From DATARH01 sp050246595 (GTDB lineage: Bacteria; Pseudomonadota; Alphaproteobacteria; ATCC43930; CGMCC-115725), in NCBI GenBank assembly GCA_050246595.1, contig JBFWVT010000015.1, positions 14,484 to 78,483 of the forward strand: a stretch of 64,000 bases of DNA. The letters run 5' to 3'. The position numbers were made by a program, and so were the translations under genes. This document shows, one piece after another, positions 1 to 8,391 of this stretch (positions within the stretch are counted from its first letter, which is position 1; each line of letters starts with the position of its first letter). Below the pieces are notes generated by a model. That model saw only the letters and a program-made list of their open reading frames with translations. It had not been told where the DNA came from and ran no database searches.

Positions 1-69
1 GCTCGGTGCCGCAAGCTGCTATCGTCCGCGCGACTTCGACCACGATCCAAAAACAGGGGAGATTTGCGT

Positions 70-825
70 ATGGCATCGAACGGCAAGGTCGCCCTCGTCA
101 CCGGCGGCGGCAGCGGCATCGGCAAGGCGTCGGCGCTGGCTTTGGCCCGTGAAGGTTTTGCGCTCGTCATCGCCGGCCGCCGGCCCGAGCCGCTGGAGGC
201 CGTGGTCAATGAGATCGAGTCGATGCAGGGCAAGGCGCTGGCGGTGCCGACCGATGTCGGCGACCCGGCATCGGTCGCGGCGCTGTTCGAAAAGACCAAG
301 GCGAATTTCGGCCGGCTCGATGTGCTGTTCAACAATGCCGGGTTTGGTGCCGCCGCGCCGATCGAGGATCTCGAATGGTCGCGCTGGAAGGGCGTGATCG
401 ACTCGATCGTCCATGGCACCTTTTTGTGCACGCAGCAGGCCTTCCGCATCATGAAGGACCAGACGCCGATGGGCGGCCGGATCATCAACAACGGCTCGAT
501 CTCGGCGCATGTGCCGCGGCCGTTCTCGATCGCTTATACGACCGCCAAGCACGCCGTCACCGGTCTGACCAAATCGACCTCGCTCGACGGTCGCAAATAC
601 GACATCTCGTGCGGCCAGATCGATGTCGGCAACGCGCTGACCGAGATGACGCAGCGCATGACCCGAGGCGTGCCGCAACCCAATGGCGAGGTCATGATCG
701 AGCCGACGATGGATGTCGAAAACGTCGCCCGCTCGGTCGTGCTGATGGCAACCGTAAGCTCCGAGGCTAACATCCAGTTCCTGACCGTCATGGCCACTAA
801 AATGCCGTTTGTCGGCCGGGGGTAG
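70..825 (+). CDS. SDR family NAD(P)-dependent oxidoreductase
   Basis: A 251-residue classical short-chain dehydrogenase/reductase, predicted cytosolic. The nucleotide-binding glycine motif TGGGSGIG is at residues 11-18, NNAG at 88-91, and the catalytic Ser (143 or 145), Tyr156 and Lys160 (YxxxK) are all present. Length is normal for the family. I chose ATG at 70 over the upstream in-frame TTG at 64 because a GGGGAG ribosome-binding site ends about 8 bases before it. Substrate cannot be read from sequence. The gene is followed by a palindromic repeat and a convergent glucoamylase gene, so it is probably the last gene of a transcript entering from the left of the window. Confidence 0.9.
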   Translation: MASNGKVALVTGGGSGIGKASALALAREGFALVIAGRRPEPLEAVVNEIESMQGKALAVPTDVGDPASVAALFEKTKANFGRLDVLFNNAGFGAAAPIEDLEWSRWKGVIDSIVHGTFLCTQQAFRIMKDQTPMGGRIINNGSISAHVPRPFSIAYTTAKHAVTGLTKSTSLDGRKYDISCGQIDVGNALTEMTQRMTRGVPQPNGEVMIEPTMDVENVARSVVLMATVSSEANIQFLTVMATKMPFVGRG

Positions 826-858
826 CGGCACGCCGGCCATCCGCCTCTCATCCTGCCC

Positions 859-883
859 CCCTCCCCGCAGGCGGGGAGAGGGG
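859..883. repeat. Family 1 palindromic repeat (REP-like)
   Basis: Inverted repeat of the CCCTCCCCGC / GCGGGGAGGGG type between two convergent genes. It is one of at least ten related palindromes in this window that share a CCCTCyCCCGC-N2/4-GCGGGrGAGGG core. It could double as a bidirectional transcript end, though it has no T tract. Confidence 0.75.
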
Positions 884-990
884 ACCCGGCTGCGGCGGCA
901 TATGATTGTCGCCAGGATATCTGGGTGGCTGCCGCTGGTCTCCTTGTCGGCAAGAGAGGGCCGGGTGAGAAGCGGATCGGAACAACCGCG

Positions 991-3453
991 CTACACCGAC
1001 CCGATCGGCCCCGCCGGCTCGGGGGCGCCGACCATAATCGCGATATCGCGGCCGGCCCATTCACTGTTGTCCTGCCGTCGCCAGGTGAAATCGACCCGGC
1101 TGCCGGGCGGCAGCGAAGCGGTATCGAGCACGGCGACGTGGAACCCGAGATTGCTGTCGGCGGCTGCTACTTCGCTGATCTGCCGCCACCCGTCGCGGCC
1201 CCAGCGCACGACGGAAGGAAACGGCAAGGCGACGGCGAACATCGCGCCTTCCCGCACCGCGCCGATCGGGGCGTGCGGCCACCAGAACGCGTGCGTCGCG
1301 ACCGGCCGCCGGGCGCGATAGCGCTGCCACATCGCGCGCGGGCGATCGAACGGGCGGTTGATATGGCGCGATACCAGCAGCTTGACAAACTCGGCATGCG
1401 CCCAGGCCAGCGGCATCGCCGACCCGCTCGCCCGCCCCGGATACAGAAAGCGCGAGGGAATCGGCTCGGCGTCCCACACCTGCTCCGGGATCATCCCGCC
1501 GGGACTCGCCATTGCCGCCATCGCCGCGAGATAGGGCAGCGGGTCGTTGCCGGCCTCGATCTCGTAATGCCCGCGCTCGCCGGTCAACAGCGGCCAGCCG
1601 CGCCCGATCCCGGTGCCGTCGAACGGGCTGCCGTCGGCGTGCTCGCCGTAACCGTCGCCGAGATAGCGGTGCCATACCGGCCCCGCCGGCGTGTCGGTGC
1701 GCAGCAGCGCGTCGGCGAGAATCAGTGATCCGAGGATCAACGGGTCGTTGGCGCGGCGCAGACCGAAGCGCACAAGCTGCAGGAATTCGGTGCCGATCTG
1801 CTGGTCGGCGCGTAACCCGGGGTCGCTGTGCCGGTTGCGGATCGGCACGATCGCGGTGCTGGCGCCGGCCTCGGTGACGATGGCGGGCGGCGCGATCCGG
1901 AGGTGATAGCCCGGAATGCCGTATTGCTCCGCCAGTTCGGTGCCGCTGACCGTTGTCCAGGTCTCGATCTGCTCGTTCCAGAAATCGGCGAGCGCCAGCG
2001 CCCAGTCGCATTCCGGTGCTGGCAGCAGTGCCGCCCCGGCGACCAGCGCGGCGATGCAGACGCCCAGCGTGAACGGGTTGATCCCCTCGTTCTCCTCCCA
2101 CCGATCCTGGCCGGACGATGGACCGGTGCGCGCGATATAACCGAGCGCGCGGCCCACCATGTCTGCCACCTCGATGCCGCGCAGCGCGTCGCGCTCGTCG
2201 AGAGCGGTGGCAAGCAGCACCGGCAGCGCCGTCTCGTCGAGCTGGACCCCCTGCCAGTACGGCGTCCCGCCGAGCCACTGGTTCTGGTTCCAGTGTCCGT
2301 CCTCGTTCTGTGTCGCGATCAGATAGCGCAGCGTGTCGCGCGCCTCGCCCTCGGCCCCAAGCGCCAGCAATGCTCCGGCGCATTCGACGAGATCGCGCGG
2401 CCACACCAAGTGATAGCCGGCGCGCTGGTCGCCGGTATGCCCCCACGGCACGCTGAGGCTCGCCACCATCGCGCCGGGATAGGTTTTGTCGAGATGCGAG
2501 CGCAGCACGACCGCCGAAATCTCGGTCTGCTCGCGGATCGCCTGCGGCAGGTCGAGCGTCGGGACGCCGTGTTCGCTGCATCCGGCCTGCCACCGCTCCC
2601 AATCGGCGATCTGCTGGTGCAGCACATTGTCGAAGCGCTGGATCAGGCTCGATATCGCCAGGGTCGCGGCCGCTTCGGCGCTGCTGCCAAAGCCCAGCGC
2701 CAGGACGCAACGCCGCGGCAATTCCCCGATCAGCGCGACATTGCCCGGCCCGGCGGTCTGATGCTGCCATGTCATCGCGCCGTGGCGCGCGAAATCCTGC
2801 CAGCCGTCGCTGCTGCCGACATAACCGACGCTGGCGCGGCCGAACGCGTCGCGCTGATGCTGATCGACCGCGGCGAGCGCCAGGCCGAACGGTCCCTGCG
2901 CGGCCATCAGCACGCGGCGCGAGCGGTAGCGCTCGACGGTCGCAATATTATCGTAGCCGGTCGCTCCGAGATGCGGCGCGACGAGGACGTAGAGAGCGAG
3001 ATCGCGATCCCCTCCGGTATCCGGAACAGGGTCGAGCCGGCACTCGATGACGAGCACGTCGCGCCGCGGATCGGGCGCGATGCGCAGCCGCAACGTATAA
3101 CGGGGGTGCTGGTGGACGATCTCGACCGCCGGCACGCCGGGCGCCAGCAGCCGCAAATCGTAATTCTCGTTGCGCTTGACCTCGGACCAGAACCCGTCCG
3201 GTCCGGCGACGATAAACCCGAGATCGCGGATCTGCGGAATATCGACCCGCGGATAATAGACCTCGTTGACGATCCCGAAACCGATCGTGAACCACAGCCG
3301 CGCCGGCCCGAGACCGCAGCCGACCATATCCTTCGCGCTGCTCGTCCAGCTCGGCGAGATGCCGGGTGCGCCGGGGGCGTGACCGGAGGGCGCGCTGTCG
3401 TCGGACACCGGGGTCGGCGTGCCTGTCCCGGCAGGCAAAAGGCCCGTATCCAC
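991..3453 (-). CDS. Glycoside hydrolase family 15 (glucoamylase/glucodextranase-like)
   Basis: An 820-residue GH15 enzyme expected to release glucose from the non-reducing ends of alpha-glucans. Residues about 30-270 form the beta-sandwich N-terminal domain seen in bacterial glucoamylases and glucodextranase. The (alpha/alpha)6 catalytic domain follows, with WPRDLVE near 351, a probable general acid in WEENEG at 452-457, and the general base in WAHAEF near 670. A C-terminal beta domain of about 120 residues ends the protein. No clear signal peptide is seen, which suggests an intracellular role in glycogen or maltodextrin use. The start is GTG, 6 bases after the MaoC-like stop, so the two are likely co-transcribed although their functions do not obviously connect. 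Confidence 0.9.
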   Translation of the reverse strand: MDTGLLPAGTGTPTPVSDDSAPSGHAPGAPGISPSWTSSAKDMVGCGLGPARLWFTIGFGIVNEVYYPRVDIPQIRDLGFIVAGPDGFWSEVKRNENYDLRLLAPGVPAVEIVHQHPRYTLRLRIAPDPRRDVLVIECRLDPVPDTGGDRDLALYVLVAPHLGATGYDNIATVERYRSRRVLMAAQGPFGLALAAVDQHQRDAFGRASVGYVGSSDGWQDFARHGAMTWQHQTAGPGNVALIGELPRRCVLALGFGSSAEAAATLAISSLIQRFDNVLHQQIADWERWQAGCSEHGVPTLDLPQAIREQTEISAVVLRSHLDKTYPGAMVASLSVPWGHTGDQRAGYHLVWPRDLVECAGALLALGAEGEARDTLRYLIATQNEDGHWNQNQWLGGTPYWQGVQLDETALPVLLATALDERDALRGIEVADMVGRALGYIARTGPSSGQDRWEENEGINPFTLGVCIAALVAGAALLPAPECDWALALADFWNEQIETWTTVSGTELAEQYGIPGYHLRIAPPAIVTEAGASTAIVPIRNRHSDPGLRADQQIGTEFLQLVRFGLRRANDPLILGSLILADALLRTDTPAGPVWHRYLGDGYGEHADGSPFDGTGIGRGWPLLTGERGHYEIEAGNDPLPYLAAMAAMASPGGMIPEQVWDAEPIPSRFLYPGRASGSAMPLAWAHAEFVKLLVSRHINRPFDRPRAMWQRYRARRPVATHAFWWPHAPIGAVREGAMFAVALPFPSVVRWGRDGWRQISEVAAADSNLGFHVAVLDTASLPPGSRVDFTWRRQDNSEWAGRDIAIMVGAPEPAGPIGSV

Positions 3454-3459
3454 TGCCGG

Positions 3460-3918
3460 TCAGTCGTAGCTGACGCCGATCGTCTCAGCGACGAGAACCG
3501 GGCGGTCGCGGCCTTCCAATTCCATCGTGCCTTCGTTGGTGATGCGGGTGCCGCCATCCTTCATTGGCTCGACCGACTTGATCGTCAGGCGCAGCCGGAT
3601 GCGCGAATCGGCCGGCACCGTTCCAGTGAAGCGCACCCGGTTGGCGCCGTAATTGAGGCCGCGCGACCGCGTTCTGACACGGTACAGCGTCGAGGCGAGA
3701 CGCGGCACCAGCGACAGGGTCAGCCAGCCATGCGCGATCGTTTTGCCGCCCGGCATCTCGCGCTTGCAGCGCTCGACATCGACATGAATCCACTGATAAT
3801 CGCCGGTCGCATCGGCGAATTTGTTGATCTGCTCCTGGGTGACCGTATACCAGTCGCTGACCCCGATCTCCTTGCCCTCGTATTGCTTCAGATCGGCCGC
3901 GCGTTCGACTTCCAGCAT
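3460..3918 (-). CDS. MaoC-like (R)-specific enoyl-CoA hydratase
   Basis: A 152-residue single hot-dog-fold protein of the MaoC/NodN dehydratase family, which hydrates 2-enoyl-CoA to (R)-3-hydroxyacyl-CoA. The catalytic Asp/His pair lies in FADATGDYQWIHVD (residues about 35-48), followed by the conserved IAHGWLTLSL segment near 63-72. Length is typical. An AGAGGAG ribosome-binding site precedes the ATG. It is upstream of, and probably co-transcribed with, the GH15 gene. Such enzymes often feed polyhydroxyalkanoate or fatty-acid metabolism, but no phaC is nearby. Confidence 0.88.
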   Translation of the reverse strand: MLEVERAADLKQYEGKEIGVSDWYTVTQEQINKFADATGDYQWIHVDVERCKREMPGGKTIAHGWLTLSLVPRLASTLYRVRTRSRGLNYGANRVRFTGTVPADSRIRLRLTIKSVEPMKDGGTRITNEGTMELEGRDRPVLVAETIGVSYD

Positions 3919-3931
3919 CGGATGCTCCTCT

Positions 3932-4623
3932 TTAGATTTTAGCCGCGTTCGTAACCGTTAAACCAAGCAAAGCTGAGAGGCGTTCTTCATCGATAGATAT
4001 CCCTGTCCAGCGATGGCAAAACGCTTCGTTAGGGTTCACATTGGCTAGAGAGCCGACACGACATACGACTAAAAGGCACCAGCTCATTGCTTCGCAACAA
4101 AATTCAAAATTTTCAAACTGAGCCTGAAAATTTTGTACTAGGCCGTTGAATGAGACACCAGAGGTGGATACAAGAGATGCTGGTATCCATTTGGGGTGAA
4201 CGAGCGAGATCGCAGATCATAGAGTTCTCTGATCTTTCGATTGAGAAACTTCTGCCCGGAGAGCGGTTTACCATATGCACGCTTCGGTAATCCAGCGAGC
4301 TTCGACTCGACAGACTCGTCACTAGTCGCATGATCTTTCACTGCCTCATCACCGGTCTCAAGTGACTTCAAATGAAAGAATACATTAAGAAACGCCTCCA
4401 ACCCGACAAGGCTCATCAGAAACGCTTGTAGGCCATGATATCTCAAAGAGTCCTGATCGGCGCCTGAGGTCATTATGTCCAGATTGCGTTTGGCTGCAAG
4501 AAAATACGTCTGGACTATTGTAAAGGGCGCCTCAAGCTTCAGATTCTGTTCATATGGCAGACCATCTTTCAGTATCCGCCGAACGGTACCATCTGAGTCT
4601 TGATAAACTTGAAATCGAGGCAT
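3932..4623 (-). pseudogene. HEPN-like protein gene with a one-base frameshift, in a low-GC islet
   Basis: The open frame at 4138-4623 encodes 161 residues ending in an unconvincing tail after IRELYDLRSR. Changing frame near 4201-4206, as if one base had been lost, continues as VHPKWIPASLV and runs 89 further codons without a stop to TAA at 3932-3934. Joined this way the protein is about 230 residues. It has a helical pattern with GLEAFLN near residue 75 and a C-terminal R-S-R-x-V-H, which is the Rx4H motif of HEPN ribonuclease-type domains. The islet is much richer in A/T than its neighbours, suggesting recent transfer. HEPN proteins are commonly toxins or defence effectors; that role is inference here. 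The alternative is a sequencing error in an intact gene. Confidence 0.6.
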
Positions 4624-4703
4624 AATAAAGATAATCTCGAAACACTAACCCGCAAATTTTTGCCGGTGACCAGATAACAAGATACCAACTGCAAGCCGCA
4701 CAA

Positions 4704-6311
4704 CTAAGGCCGCATGCAGAAGCGGCGCTCGCCCGGTTCGCGCAGTTTTTCGGCCAGATTGGCGAATTCAACCGCGAGCTTACGGGTGTCGCGCGGGTCG
4801 ATGATCTCCTCGATCCAGAACGTCTCGGCGGTGCGGAACGGCGAGCGCAGAAGGTTCAGGCGCTCCTCGATCTCGGCGATCTTCGCGTCGCGGTCCGGGG
4901 CGGCGTCGATTTCGGCGCGGTAGGCGGCCTCGATACCGCCCTCCAGCGGCAGCGACCCCCAGCGCGCCGACAGCCACGCGTAGCGGATCGAGAACCGGCC
5001 CGACGGCTGGTTGACCGCGCCGGCGACGCCAAACACGTTGCGCACCAGAAACGTGCACCACGGCACGCTCGACTGGTTGACCGCTGCCATCGCGCGCACG
5101 CCCTTGCGGATTGTCGCCGATTTCTCGGCCTCCAGCCCGATGTGAAAACCGGGGCAGTCGCACAGATAGACGATCGGCAGGTGAAAGGTCTCGGCGAGAT
5201 CGACAAAGCGGATGATCTTGTCGCAGACATCGGCGGTCCACGACCCGCCATAGAAAAACGGATCGCTCGCCATGATTGCGATCGGCAGCCCGTCGAGTCG
5301 CGCCAGCCCGGTAATCATGCCGCGGCCGAACATGCGGCCCATCTCGAAGAACGAGTCCTTGTCCACCACCGCCTCGACGATCGGGCGCATCCGGTAGACC
5401 TTGCGCCGGTCGCGCGGGACCGCATCGAACAGGAAGTCTTCTCTCCGTTCGGGATCGTCGGTCCGCGGCCCGCGCGGGGCGACCTCGAACACCGACGACG
5501 GAAGATAAGAGAGGAAGCGCCGCGTACAGGAAAAGGCCTCCTCCTCGGTATCGACCGCGTGATCGACCGCGCCGCAGCGCGTCTGGATCTCCCAGCCGCC
5601 GAGCTGGAAACGGTCGAGATGCTTTTCCCGGTCGGGGATCAGCGCGTTGACAACCGGCGGCCCGGCGACAAACAGCGCCGAGGTGTCCTTTGTCATGATC
5701 GAGTAGTGGCTCGCCGCCATGCGCGCCGCGCCGAGCCCGGCGACCGACCCGAGACCGAGCGCGACGACCGGCACGAGACCCATATTCGTTGTCGTGTAGT
5801 AATAGGGCAGGTTGGCGCCGACCCGGCCCGGCAGATTGGCGCGCCCGGTGGTCTCGATCGTCTTGACCGAGCCGCCGCCACCCGAACCTTCGATGATACG
5901 GATTATAGGCAGCCGCAGATCGTGCGCCATCTGCTCGGCCATGAGCGGTTTTTCGCGGATCGTGGCATCGGCCGAGCCGCCGCGCACTGTGAAATCGTCG
6001 CCAACAACGACGACTGGGCGGCTGTCGATCCGGGCACGGCCCATCACGCAATTCGACGGCACGAGTTCGACGAGGCGACCCTGTTCGTCGTACTCGGCGC
6101 GGCCGGCGATCGCGCCGACCTCGTGAAAACTGCCGCGATCGACCAGACCGTCAATGCGCTCGCGGATGGTGAGCTTGCCGGCATCGTGCTGGCGCTTGAC
6201 CTTGTCGGGGCCGCCGAGCCGTCGCGCAAAATCCTCGCGCTCGCGCAGTTCGTCGAGTTCGGGCTGCCATCCCGTCCCGCTCTCCGGCCTCCTCTCTCGT
6301 GAGCCGGTCAC
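4704..6311 (-). CDS. Acyl-CoA carboxylase carboxyltransferase (beta) subunit
   Basis: A 535-residue carboxyltransferase of the propionyl-/methylcrotonyl-CoA carboxylase beta family, which moves CO2 from carboxybiotin to an acyl-CoA. Two crotonase-like halves are visible: the N half with GGSADATIREKPLM and GSGGGGS near residues 110-145, and the C half with DCPGFHIG and the GVAGAVNQP segment. The GTG start at 6311 overlaps the stop of the upstream oxygenase beta subunit as GTGA, so the two are translationally coupled; a long upstream in-frame extension is not protein-like. No biotin carboxylase or biotin carrier gene is present nearby, so a partner must be encoded elsewhere. Confidence 0.9.
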   Translation of the reverse strand: MTGSRERRPESGTGWQPELDELREREDFARRLGGPDKVKRQHDAGKLTIRERIDGLVDRGSFHEVGAIAGRAEYDEQGRLVELVPSNCVMGRARIDSRPVVVVGDDFTVRGGSADATIREKPLMAEQMAHDLRLPIIRIIEGSGGGGSVKTIETTGRANLPGRVGANLPYYYTTTNMGLVPVVALGLGSVAGLGAARMAASHYSIMTKDTSALFVAGPPVVNALIPDREKHLDRFQLGGWEIQTRCGAVDHAVDTEEEAFSCTRRFLSYLPSSVFEVAPRGPRTDDPERREDFLFDAVPRDRRKVYRMRPIVEAVVDKDSFFEMGRMFGRGMITGLARLDGLPIAIMASDPFFYGGSWTADVCDKIIRFVDLAETFHLPIVYLCDCPGFHIGLEAEKSATIRKGVRAMAAVNQSSVPWCTFLVRNVFGVAGAVNQPSGRFSIRYAWLSARWGSLPLEGGIEAAYRAEIDAAPDRDAKIAEIEERLNLLRSPFRTAETFWIEEIIDPRDTRKLAVEFANLAEKLREPGERRFCMRP

Positions 6312-6781
6312 AGCGGAATCACCAGCAATGTGTCGATCTTCTGGCTGTCGAGCACGACGGTGCGTTCGAGAAACTTGAGTTCCGGCCCGGAGATGTCGAT
6401 GCGGTCGAGATAGCGGCCGGTCGCGAACAGGAGGCTGTCGCCGCTGTGCATGATGCGGACGGCGAGAAAATTGGCGCGCGTCTCGGCCGCTCCGCCCTCG
6501 ATCCGGTCGATACGCGCCGGGCCGACGATATGCCGGTAGCGGTGCGGTTCGTACATCAGGACGCGGCGCGTTGCCATTACCCGATCGATCGCCATGTCGC
6601 GCGAGGCGCAGTAGATGACACCGTGGCGCAGCCCGGCGCGGTGGCTTTCGCGATCGGTGATAAGGTAGCGGCCCTGCTCGACAAAGAAATCCGGCCATTC
6701 CTCAAGCCGGTCGTCGTCGATGCAGTCGGCATAGGCGGCGTTCAGCGCGTCGATGCCGAGCCGCAATTCCGTCCGGTCCAT
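6308..6781 (-). CDS. Aromatic-ring-hydroxylating dioxygenase beta (small) subunit
   Basis: A 157-residue small subunit of a Rieske non-haem iron oxygenase, a cone-shaped NTF2-like fold that packs against the catalytic subunit. Features are an N-terminal helix followed by AAYADCIDDDRLEEWPDFF and a C-terminal sheet ending SQKIDTLLVIPL. The ATG at 6781 overlaps the alpha-subunit stop as TGATG, and its own stop overlaps the carboxyltransferase start. The in-frame region upstream of this ATG is a shadow of the alpha subunit. Metal and electron-transfer sites are in the alpha subunit. Confidence 0.9.
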   Translation of the reverse strand: MDRTELRLGIDALNAAYADCIDDDRLEEWPDFFVEQGRYLITDRESHRAGLRHGVIYCASRDMAIDRVMATRRVLMYEPHRYRHIVGPARIDRIEGGAAETRANFLAVRIMHSGDSLLFATGRYLDRIDISGPELKFLERTVVLDSQKIDTLLVIPL

Positions 6782-8025
6782 CACGCCCCGGTCAGCGCGC
6801 GGTACTTCTTCCAGAAGCCGCGGATCGCCGCCTCGCTGGCGCGGAAATTCTGCGACTGCGCCTCGTGTCCGCCCATCATCACAACACCGCTGTCGTCGTC
6901 GTTGTAGCGCAGCGCGCGCTGCACAAAGCCGCCGACGCAACCGTCTTCGAGCGCGATATAACCGGCCGCGCCGATCAGATTGCCCTGGCGCAGACGCCGC
7001 TCGGTCATCGCCTCGTCGTCGTCGTCAAAGCCGAGATGCACCCAGTCGAGTTCGCTTTTATCGACGCCGCGCGGCCGGATTACGCGCACCGCGATCGTGT
7101 TGCGCACCTGCTGCAAGACCATGTTCGGGAACACGGTCAGGATCTGCACCGAGACCTGATCGCCGTATTCGTCATGGGCCTGCACGATCGAGGGATCGCG
7201 CAGTTTGAGATCGGTGTCGGAACGCAACTGCGCCGCTTTGTAGTCGGCATCCTCGGCAGCGTAGTCGAGCTTGGCCTGGCTGAAATGATGACCGCCGCTC
7301 TCGTCGATATTGATGCTGCCCGGCATGCTGAGACGGTTGATCCGGAACGTCGTCAGAAACGAGTGCAGGATCGAGGCGTGGTAGGTGTCCTTGACGTTCT
7401 CGAAATAGAGTTTCCAGTTGTTCGGCAGGATCTGCGTGCTGCGGCCGATAATATGAAACGGCCGGTTCAGTACGCGCTTCAACCCGCCGACGACGAGCGG
7501 GCCGAGATAAGCCTCAAGGTCCTCCACGTCAGGATCGAACGTGCCAAAGACGAGACCGCACAATTCGGCCACCCGCAGCCGTTGCAGATGGTGCTCCTCC
7601 TTGCGGAATTCAGGGGCCATGCCGCCCTGCCTTTTGACGCCGTGCTCGAATGCGACCGCGGTCAGACGGCCTTCGAGATCGTAGCTCCAGCCGTGATAGA
7701 TGCAGGTGATCTCCTTGTTGTGCCCCTTGTTGGTCAGACACAGCAGATTGCCGCGATGGGCGCAGCGATTGACAAAGGCGTTGATCTTGCCGTCCGGGCC
7801 GCGCGCGACAATAACCGCGACCTCGCCGACCGTCGTCGCGACCCAATCGCCGGGGTTCGGGATCTCGCCGGCGAGACACAGGTAATTCCACGTCGGCCCC
7901 TTGAAGATGCGCTCCTGCTCGATCCGGTACTGCTCGGGATCGGTATAAAGGCGGAACGGGACCTCGCTGATCCCGTTCGACGGCCACGCGACCGGACGCT
8001 CCAACCCGACATCTTGCACGGACAT
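6781..8025 (-). CDS. Rieske aromatic ring-hydroxylating oxygenase alpha subunit
   Basis: A 414-residue catalytic subunit. The Rieske [2Fe-2S] ligands are CAH and CIYH, about 17 residues apart, near residues 84-105. The mononuclear iron site is NVKDTYHASILH near 210-221, with two His and a bridging Asp. The ATG at 8025 has a GGAGGG ribosome-binding site; further upstream the frame is non-coding. The sequence around LTTFRINRLSMPG is reminiscent of the salicylate/anthranilate hydroxylase branch, but the substrate is not certain. No ferredoxin or reductase gene lies in the operon, so electron donors must come from elsewhere. Order alpha-beta-carboxyltransferase on the minus strand. Confidence 0.9.
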   Translation of the reverse strand: MSVQDVGLERPVAWPSNGISEVPFRLYTDPEQYRIEQERIFKGPTWNYLCLAGEIPNPGDWVATTVGEVAVIVARGPDGKINAFVNRCAHRGNLLCLTNKGHNKEITCIYHGWSYDLEGRLTAVAFEHGVKRQGGMAPEFRKEEHHLQRLRVAELCGLVFGTFDPDVEDLEAYLGPLVVGGLKRVLNRPFHIIGRSTQILPNNWKLYFENVKDTYHASILHSFLTTFRINRLSMPGSINIDESGGHHFSQAKLDYAAEDADYKAAQLRSDTDLKLRDPSIVQAHDEYGDQVSVQILTVFPNMVLQQVRNTIAVRVIRPRGVDKSELDWVHLGFDDDDEAMTERRLRQGNLIGAAGYIALEDGCVGGFVQRALRYNDDDSGVVMMGGHEAQSQNFRASEAAIRGFWKKYRALTGA

Positions 8026-8216
8026 AGGCGGCCCTCCTCCGAGAGGCGAATAGCAGGCCGCTACTATGCGCCCGAGCGCCGTGCTGCGTCCAGACCGGCA
8101 CAAATTCCGGTACTGTCTCAGTTTGAATTTTAACCTTGCCGTTCTGCGGCGCCGGCGCTCTCGGGCTGACCGCGGGCCGGAGCCGCGACCGTCCTGAACT
8201 TGCCGAGGGCGCTCCA

Positions 8217-8243
8217 GGACCGCCGGCCTCAGGCCGGCGGTCC
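8217..8243. repeat. Perfect 12-bp-stem palindrome sharing the family 2 start
   Basis: GGACCGCCGGCC, loop TCA, then the exact complement. The first ten bases match the start of the 105-bp family 2 element found inside alr, so this looks like a minimal relative or relic of it. It lies in the 366-base gap between the Rieske oxygenase and MATE genes. Confidence 0.7.
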
Positions 8244-8290
8244 CGAGGGAATACTCCGGAGCGGCGCAGTGGGCCAATTTCAAACCGAGA

Positions 8291-8354
8291 CACTACCCCT
8301 CCCCCGCAAGCGGGGGAGGGGTAGTGAGGGGGTATCGGTCAAGGTTTCGGGACT
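8291..8354. repeat. Family 1 palindromic repeat, long form
   Basis: A perfect 16-bp stem (8291-8306 with 8311-8326, loop CAAG), followed by a conserved tail GGGGGTATCGGTCAAGGTTT. Core and tail recur at 60304-60358 with a few changes, so the mobile unit is longer than the hairpin. It fills most of the gap downstream of the MATE gene, where no other coding sequence is seen. Confidence 0.8.
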
Positions 8355-8391
8355 TTGGTATAACGAGGTATACGGCCGCGCCGGCCGACGC

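Noticed and set aside
1828..3942. A 704-codon open frame on the plus strand across the GH15 and MaoC genes
   Set aside because: It is antisense to two well-supported genes and is rich in Arg, Asp and His, the usual product of high-GC antisense frames.
8291..8326. Intrinsic terminator of the MATE gene
   Set aside because: The stem is perfect, but no T tract follows on either strand and the sequence belongs to a dispersed repeat family.
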